Below are positions 59,043 through 64,000 of a DNA stretch of 64,000 nt, in pieces. Below the pieces are notes generated by a model. That model did no database searches. It saw only the letters and a list, made by a program, of their open reading frames with translations, and had not been told where the DNA came from. The stretch's first letter is position 1. Each line of letters opens with the position of its first letter. Origin of the DNA: Chelativorans alearensis (GTDB lineage Bacteria; Pseudomonadota; Alphaproteobacteria; Rhizobiales; Rhizobiaceae); NCBI RefSeq assembly GCF_010993735.1, contig NZ_WQNI01000003.1:349906-413905 (forward strand), read 5' to 3'. Both the position numbers and the translations under genes were made by a program.

Positions 59043-59999
59043 TCAATTCTCCCGGAGGCCGAGCGTCTCGATGATCTTGCCTAGGCGCTCCATTTCTTCC
59101 GCGACCGCCATCTCCAGTTCCCCCGGAGAGCCGCCAATGGCCTCTTCGCCCTGAGCCAGAATAACCTGCTTCGCCTCGTCGGTGCCGAGATACTGGGCGA
59201 TTTCCTGGTTGAGACGCGCGACGATTTCCTCGGGCGTACCGGCCGGCGCGAACATTGCCCGACGGCTGACCATCTCGTAACCCGGCACGGTGTCGGCGAC
59301 GGCCGGCAGATCCGGCATGAGCGTCGAGGGTTTCGCGCTCGTGACGGCGATCGCTCTCAGGGTGCCGGCCTTCACCTGGTCGGCCACCGAAGACACGCTG
59401 TCGAACGCCAAGTGGATGTCACCGGCGATCAATGCCTGCATCTGGTTGGCCGGGTTCTGGAACGGAATGTTGACGATGTCGGTGCCGGTCATGGACTTGA
59501 AGAGCTCGCCGGCAAGATGCGTGTTCCCGCCCGGCGAACCCGACCCGTAATTCAACTCGCCGGGTTTCTCCTTGGCGAGCGCAATCAGCTCTTCCACCGT
59601 GTTCACAGGCAAAGACGGCGTCACCACGATCACCTGCGGCGATTGCGACAGCAGGGATACCGGCACAAAATCTTCGACCGGGTCGTACGAGGCATCCCGC
59701 ATCAGGGGACCCACCCAGAAACTGCCGCCGGTCACCAGCACGCTGTAGCCGTCAGGATCGGCGTTTGCTACCGCCTCGACCGCGCCGCTTGATGTGCGGT
59801 TCTCGATGACGATCGGCTGACCGAGAGCACCGGAAACTCCGTTTTCCAAGATGCGCGACATACGGTCTGCGCCACCTCCGACGGCGGAAGTGATGATACG
59901 CACCGGGCGTTCGGGGTAGGCTTGGGCGAAAGCCAGATCCGCGGCAAGCATGGTCGGTACGATACCGGTCAAGAGTGCCAGGAATGTTCGCTTGTTCAT
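59043..59999 (-). CDS. TTT substrate-binding protein (TctC/Bug family), second copy
   Basis: A 318-residue Bug-type protein with signal peptide MNKRTFLALLTGIVPTMLAA (cleavage after AFA). The mature start YPERPVRIITSAVGGGADRM and LNYGSGSPGGNTHLAGELF are clearly related to the protein at 56695-57654, so the two probably arose by duplication. ATG at 59999 has a GGAGGAG site. It is divergent from TctB/TctA and is their most likely partner. Confidence 0.94.
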   Translation of the reverse strand: MNKRTFLALLTGIVPTMLAADLAFAQAYPERPVRIITSAVGGGADRMSRILENGVSGALGQPIVIENRTSSGAVEAVANADPDGYSVLVTGGSFWVGPLMRDASYDPVEDFVPVSLLSQSPQVIVVTPSLPVNTVEELIALAKEKPGELNYGSGSPGGNTHLAGELFKSMTGTDIVNIPFQNPANQMQALIAGDIHLAFDSVSSVADQVKAGTLRAIAVTSAKPSTLMPDLPAVADTVPGYEMVSRRAMFAPAGTPEEIVARLNQEIAQYLGTDEAKQVILAQGEEAIGGSPGELEMAVAEEMERLGKIIETLGLREN

Positions 60000-60343
60000 G
60001 TTCTCCTCCATTGTTCGGACATTGGTCGTTCGCAACATGCCTGTCGCACAGGGCGTCACCGCCCCGGCAACTCGAAAGGTCGGGTCGCAAATTCCGTGCC
60101 GCCGACGCGCGTCGACAAGCGGTCCGGGTTGGCGGCGAATGGCCCAGGGCCCTACGTCTGCCGCGGGAAGCGAACCTCCTGCCGATGAGCGCGGTCTGTT
60201 GTGTGCTGCGAGGTGGCACATGAATTGCGCCTGTCCGGTGGCACTCATTTCTGTCTGTGAGGTCGGCGGGTTCTCTATCTGAAACTCACCTCCGTCCGAC
60301 CCCCGGGGAATGGCCAAGTCGCGTGTATTCAAGGGAGGGAATT
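60000..60343. other. Divergent promoter region between TctC and TctB
   Basis: About 340 bp without a supported gene. It must contain the promoters of the minus-strand TctC and the plus-strand TctBA genes. No clear dyad operator was recognised and no regulator gene lies next to it. Confidence 0.4.
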
Positions 60344-60808
60344 GTGCGCCTCAAGATCAAGAGCACGGAGGATTTCTGGGCGGGGCTGATCTTTTTCGGA
60401 ATAGGTCTCTATGCAATCTACTTGGCCTGGGACTATCCGATGGGGTCGGCTCTCAGAATGGGCCCCGGCTACTTTCCGACCTCGCTCGGCGCCATCTTGT
60501 CGGCGTTCGGCCTTGCGATCATCGCATTGTCATTCAGGCTCGAGCTTGAGAACCCGGCCCACGTTCCATGGGCGTTCCGGCCCTGGCTGGTCCTTTGCGG
60601 GACCCTTGTGGTCTATGGCCTTATGATGAGGTTCGAATTGGGCTTCGTGCCCTCGCTCATGACCCTCATCATCGGGTGTTCGCTCGCCCACAGGGATGTG
60701 CATCTTCTGGAGACTGCCTTGCTGAGTGTCTTTCTGACAGCGGCCTGTGTCGGCGTGTTCATCTATGGACTGGGGCTGCCCTTCCGCCTCTTCTGGTGGA
60801 GCTACTAG
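60344..60808 (+). CDS. TTT transporter small membrane subunit (TctB family)
   Basis: A 154-residue TctB protein with four helices (FWAGLIFFGIGLYAIYLAWD, FPTSLGAILSAFGLAIIALS, PWLVLCGTLVVYGLMMRFEL, LLSVFLTAACVGVFIYGLGL). The loop LRMGPGYFPTSLGAIL is the TctB signature. A GTG at 60344 preceded by GGGAGGG is the likely start. The stop abuts the TctA ATG. Confidence 0.9.
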   Translation: MRLKIKSTEDFWAGLIFFGIGLYAIYLAWDYPMGSALRMGPGYFPTSLGAILSAFGLAIIALSFRLELENPAHVPWAFRPWLVLCGTLVVYGLMMRFELGFVPSLMTLIIGCSLAHRDVHLLETALLSVFLTAACVGVFIYGLGLPFRLFWWSY

Positions 60809-62323
60809 ATGGAGGCGCTGCTTTATAACCTGACCTACGGCTTTTCGGTGGCGCTGACGCTGGAGAACATTTTCTATTGCTTTTCCGGCGTCTTTCTCGG
60901 GACTCTGATCGGTGTCCTGCCGGGCGTCGGATCGCTCGCAACCGTTGCCATGCTGCTACCGCTGACCTTCGCGTTACCGCCGGTATCGGCCATCATCATG
61001 CTTGCCGGCATCTACTACGGTTCGGAATACGGTGGCTCGACGACATCAATTCTGGTCAATCTTCCGGGCGAAGGTTCATCGGTCGTGACCTGCATTGAGG
61101 GCCACCCGATGGCGCGGCAGGGACGGGCCGGGCACGCGCTCGCGATCGCCGCGATCGGGTCCTTCTTCGCCGGCTGTGTCTGCACGTTAGTCGTGGCGAT
61201 CTTCGGCCCTCTGCTGGCATCGGTCGCGCTTCAGTTTGGTGCACCGGAGTACTTCTCGCTGATGGTGATGGCGCTGACGTGCGCTTCGGTCGTTGGCGGC
61301 GGCTCTGTCCTGAAATCGCTGGCCATGGTGACGCTCGGCCTGCTCGTCGGCATCGTCGGAACGGATGTCAATTCCGGCATCTGGCGTTTCGCGTTCGACC
61401 TGTGGACACTGGCCGACGGCATCAGCGTCGCGGTCGTGGCGATGGGGGTTTTCGGGCTGACGGAGATCATCAAGAATCTTGGCGACGACGAAATCCCGCC
61501 CACACTCCTGCAAAAGAAGATCACCGGTCTCATGCCGCGCTGGAAGGATCTCAAGCAGGCGTTCGCACCGATCCTGCGCGGGACGGCAATCGGCGCCTGC
61601 TTCGGACCGCTGCCCGGGCTGGGCGGCACGGCAAGTTCCTTCGCCTCCTACATGGTCGAGAAGAAAGTCGCCAAGGACCCGTCACGCTTCGGAAACGGAG
61701 CGATCGAGGGCGTTGCCGGTCCTGAATCGGCGAACAACGCCTGCTCGCAGACGACTTTCATTCCGATGCTCACGCTCGGAATTCCAAACAGCGGGACCAT
61801 GGCGCTGATGTTGAGCGCCCTTACCATTCACGGCATCGCGCCGGGACCGCAGGTGATGACCTCGCACCCGGACCTGTTCTGGGGGCTGATCGCGAGCATG
61901 TGGATAGGCAACGCCATGCTGCTCATCCTCAATCTGCCGCTCGTCGGCGTCTGGGTGAGGCTCCTGAAGGTTCCTTACCGGTTGCTCTTTCCGGTCATCA
62001 TCACGATGATGGGCATAGGGATCTACAGCCTGAACTCCGATCCAGCGGACGTTTTCCTCATGGCCTTCTTCGGGTTCACCGGCTATGTCGTGGTGAAGTG
62101 CCGTTGCAGCTTGCCACCCATGATCCTTGGCCTCGTGCTTGGCCCGCTGATGGAGGAAAACCTCCGTCGCGCCTTGCTTATTTCGCGTGGTGATCCAACG
62201 GTCTTCTTCACACGTCCCATCAGCCTGGGATTCATGATCGCGACCGCGGTGCTTTTGCTGATGTTCCTGGCGCCGGTATACCGGCGTGCGCGCAAGGTGG
62301 CACCGGCGGAAGAGGAAGGCTAG
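60809..62323 (+). CDS. TTT transporter large membrane subunit (TctA family)
   Basis: A 504-residue TctA permease with the duplicated signature: GTLIGVLPGVGSLATVAMLL (about 31-50) and GTAIGACFGPLPGLGGTASS in the second half. SEYGGSTTSILVNLPGEGSS and NNACSQTTFIPMLTLGIPNS are further conserved parts. Start codon follows the TctB stop directly. It should import a carboxylate together with one of the nearby TctC proteins. Confidence 0.96.
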   Translation: MEALLYNLTYGFSVALTLENIFYCFSGVFLGTLIGVLPGVGSLATVAMLLPLTFALPPVSAIIMLAGIYYGSEYGGSTTSILVNLPGEGSSVVTCIEGHPMARQGRAGHALAIAAIGSFFAGCVCTLVVAIFGPLLASVALQFGAPEYFSLMVMALTCASVVGGGSVLKSLAMVTLGLLVGIVGTDVNSGIWRFAFDLWTLADGISVAVVAMGVFGLTEIIKNLGDDEIPPTLLQKKITGLMPRWKDLKQAFAPILRGTAIGACFGPLPGLGGTASSFASYMVEKKVAKDPSRFGNGAIEGVAGPESANNACSQTTFIPMLTLGIPNSGTMALMLSALTIHGIAPGPQVMTSHPDLFWGLIASMWIGNAMLLILNLPLVGVWVRLLKVPYRLLFPVIITMMGIGIYSLNSDPADVFLMAFFGFTGYVVVKCRCSLPPMILGLVLGPLMEENLRRALLISRGDPTVFFTRPISLGFMIATAVLLLMFLAPVYRRARKVAPAEEEG

Positions 62324-62740
62324 GAAGGGAAACCGAAAGACTCGTTGCGTCAAGCCAAACTCCCGCTGCCGGCCGACGGTTGTCGGCTTGACCGCTCGGA
62401 GAGAATTGAGCCGGCGGCATGCACATGATCTGCTTGATCATTACCGGGAGTTTGCGCGCGAACCGGGCGGGATCGACGTCGCAATTACCTTCCACTTCCA
62501 TGGTGCCCGCGAATGATCATAGGCGCCGCCGCACGAGAGGCAGGGATACGAATTCTGATCGAGGGAGAGATGCGATCAAATGACGAATGCAGGTTCAGAG
62601 AGACGCCTGCCCCTTGCGGCATCAACGCCGAACCATGAGAGGTTCCGCCGTTCCGACAGGCCGTCCACGAACACGAAACGGCCGTATCTAGCAGGAAAGC
62701 CGGCCAGGTGGCTCGGGCTCTGCAGGAAGGAGTATGGGCT
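62324..62740. other. Intergenic region with two overlapping hairpins
   Basis: About 417 bp with no supported gene. Inverted repeat GTCAAGCC (62349-62356) / GGCTTGAC (62385-62392) and a smaller one GCCGAC (62372-62377) / GTCGGC (62382-62387) share bases 62385-62387, so only one can form fully at a time. They follow the TctA stop and may act as terminator or attenuator. Confidence 0.4.
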
Positions 62741-63736
62741 ATGAGCGGGCTGAAACTCAGCTTGGCAATCCTGCGGAACGAGCGCTCGAGCCCGATCATC
62801 GACGGGCAGGTGCGCGTCCAAGGCATCGACCTGGACATCACGGTCGGGAAGTCCGGTGGCGAGATCTTCTGGCGCCAGCTTCACTTCCAGGAGTTCGATA
62901 TCGCCGAGATGTCGTTTTCCGACATGCTGATGCTGGTCTCGCGTGGTCATATGGACTGGGTCATGCTGCCAGTGTTCACGACCAGACGCTTCTTTCATAC
63001 GAATATCCTGGTCCGGGCGGATTCTGACATCCAGGGCCCGGCAGACCTGCGGGGAAGGAAGGTCGGTTTGCAGGAGTACGTGCAAACGGCGAATGTCTTT
63101 GCCCGGGGGGTTCTGCACGACGAGTTCGGGGTTCATCCCGACGAGATGCACTGGTACCAGGAACGCTCCGAGGAGATGGGCCATTGCCATCATTTCGGCA
63201 TGAAGCCTCCGGTGAAGCGGTTCGACTTCGTTCCGGCCGACAGGTCGGTCGGGGAGATGATACTGTCGGGCGAACTCGACGCGGTGATGACCTATCCCCA
63301 CAAGCCGAATCTGATGGACCGCAGTTCGGCGAGGCTTCGCGGCAACCCGCGCATCCGCCCGCTATTCCCCAAACCACGGGAGGAGCAGCTGCGCTATTAC
63401 AGGAAAACCGGGTTTTTCCCTATCAACCACGCGCCCGTGATCCGGCGTTCGCTCGTCGAGGCACATCCCTGGATAGCGCTGAACCTCTACCAGGTGTTTC
63501 TCGAAGCAAAGGAGCGCGCGATGGCGCCCCTGCGAGAGATCGCCGATGCCCAGTCGATGCTGGGCTGGATTGACGACGATACCCGGAGAGTTCTGGACAG
63601 GGATCCCTATCCCTACGGTTTGGCGGCGAACCGGGGGGTCCTGGAAACCTGCGCGCGGTATTCGCTTGAGCAGGGGCTGTCGGCCCGGTCGGTCGCGCTC
63701 GATGAGGTCTTCGCCGAACAGGCCCTGTCGTTCTGA
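62741..63736 (+). CDS. 4,5-dihydroxyphthalate decarboxylase-like protein
   Basis: A 331-residue protein of the family related to 4,5-dihydroxyphthalate decarboxylase (Pht5), which has a periplasmic-binding-protein fold. It starts LKLSLAILRNERSSPIIDGQ, with VQGIDLDIT and the typical FDIAEMSFSDMLMLVSRG and FFHTNILVRADSDIQGPADL segments, plus RRSLVEAHPWIALNLYQVFL near the end. There is no signal peptide, so it is cytoplasmic. ATG at 62741 with an AAGGAG site. It sits among TTT genes and may decarboxylate an imported aromatic acid; a plain ligand-binding role is the alternative. Confidence 0.87.
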   Translation: MSGLKLSLAILRNERSSPIIDGQVRVQGIDLDITVGKSGGEIFWRQLHFQEFDIAEMSFSDMLMLVSRGHMDWVMLPVFTTRRFFHTNILVRADSDIQGPADLRGRKVGLQEYVQTANVFARGVLHDEFGVHPDEMHWYQERSEEMGHCHHFGMKPPVKRFDFVPADRSVGEMILSGELDAVMTYPHKPNLMDRSSARLRGNPRIRPLFPKPREEQLRYYRKTGFFPINHAPVIRRSLVEAHPWIALNLYQVFLEAKERAMAPLREIADAQSMLGWIDDDTRRVLDRDPYPYGLAANRGVLETCARYSLEQGLSARSVALDEVFAEQALSF

Positions 63737-63916
63737 CGGCCAGCTGCGTTGCCCGAAGTGAATGCCGGGCCGTCATAGGGCCGTGGGTTGCGCGGTTTGT
63801 CGGTGAGGCGTCTATGTATCGACGCGAGCACGGTTGCGGGTCGTATGGCATAGTACTTGCGTTACCATCTGCGTCTGGCGCGGTATGCGCCCCAGTCAGG
63901 CGCGAAGGGAGGAAAC

Positions 63917-64000
63917 GTGTCGAACAGGGATTACGGAGACATGTTCGGTGGCGGGGCGTTGGTCGCGATCGGCGCCTTCATCGCCTATTACGCGGTGACC
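63917..64000 (+). CDS. TTT transporter small membrane subunit (TctB family), 5' end only
   Basis: A frame opens with GTG at 63917 after a GGGAGGAAAC site and runs to the window edge (28 codons). The product begins VSNRDYGDMFGGGALVAIGA and continues into FIAYYAVT, the first membrane helix typical of TctB proteins. It therefore marks the start of a further TTT transporter operon beyond the window. Confidence 0.7.
   Translation, partial: MSNRDYGDMFGGGALVAIGAFIAYYAVT

Overview
The window looks like the chromosome of a GC-rich alphaproteobacterium, most likely of the Hyphomicrobiales (Mesorhizobium/Nitratireductor-like). This rests on the rhizobial-type GMP synthase (guaA), the high third-position GC of nearly every gene, the abundance of tripartite tricarboxylate (TTT) and TRAP transporters, and the rhizobial style of the mobile-element debris. 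The genus is an inference; there is no rRNA or tRNA gene in the window to fix it.

Region 1 (about 0.3-17.9 kb) is a Mu-like transposable prophage running on the minus strand. From right to left it carries a LexA/S24-type repressor (plus strand), a Ner-like regulator, small early genes, a ParB-like protein, the MuA-type DDE transposase and its MuB-type ATPase, accessory early genes (DUF3164, Mu gp16-like, a Mor-like activator), a lysis cassette (muramidase, i-spanin and o-spanin) and a DNA-packaging block (gp27-, gp28-, gp29- and F-like). It stops right after the F-like gene. No protease/scaffold, capsid or tail genes follow, so it looks like a remnant that has lost its structural half. Genes are chained by 1-4 base stop/start overlaps, and this exposes two small genes of about 40 codons. 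Short extragenic-palindrome-like elements sit inside several phage genes and add a PSTGSGG-type peptide.

Region 2 (17.9-22 kb) holds one large, clearly AT-richer gene for a SIR2-like/P-loop NTPase/TPR-type protein. It is a strong candidate for an anti-phage defence gene, either phage cargo or an independent insertion. A long gene-free stretch then leads to guaA (22.1-23.6 kb).

Region 3 (23.6-30 kb) is a graveyard of mobile DNA: a tyrosine recombinase/IS91 fusion relic, a methanethiol-oxidase-like gene (SBP56 family) with a membrane partner, a doubly broken DUF3883 (NO VEIN) gene, a vapBC toxin-antitoxin pair, and pieces of an IS1380 transposase, a tyrosine integrase and a DUF736 gene.

Region 4 (30-64 kb) is a set of catabolic and transport clusters. 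(a) 30-41.7 kb: two SDRs, a class III aminotransferase, an aldehyde dehydrogenase and a TTT transporter on the minus strand, divergent from an IclR regulator, a Tm-1-like protein, a HAD hydrolase and a second class III aminotransferase; this suggests uptake and transamination/oxidation of an amino compound. (b) 41.8-49.6 kb: an amidase relic, a GntR/FCD regulator, a gamma-glutamyltransferase-like enzyme, a DctQMP TRAP transporter and a convergent intact amidase; this suggests use of gamma-glutamyl or amide compounds. (c) 49.7-54.9 kb: an amidohydrolase divergent from a MarR regulator followed by a fused TRAP permease and a TAXI-type binding protein. (d) 55.3-64 kb: MmgE/PrpD, two TTT binding proteins and a lactonase-type beta-propeller on the minus strand; TctB, TctA, a dihydroxyphthalate-decarboxylase-like protein and the start of another TctB on the plus strand. 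Several clusters have dyad operators next to their regulator genes.
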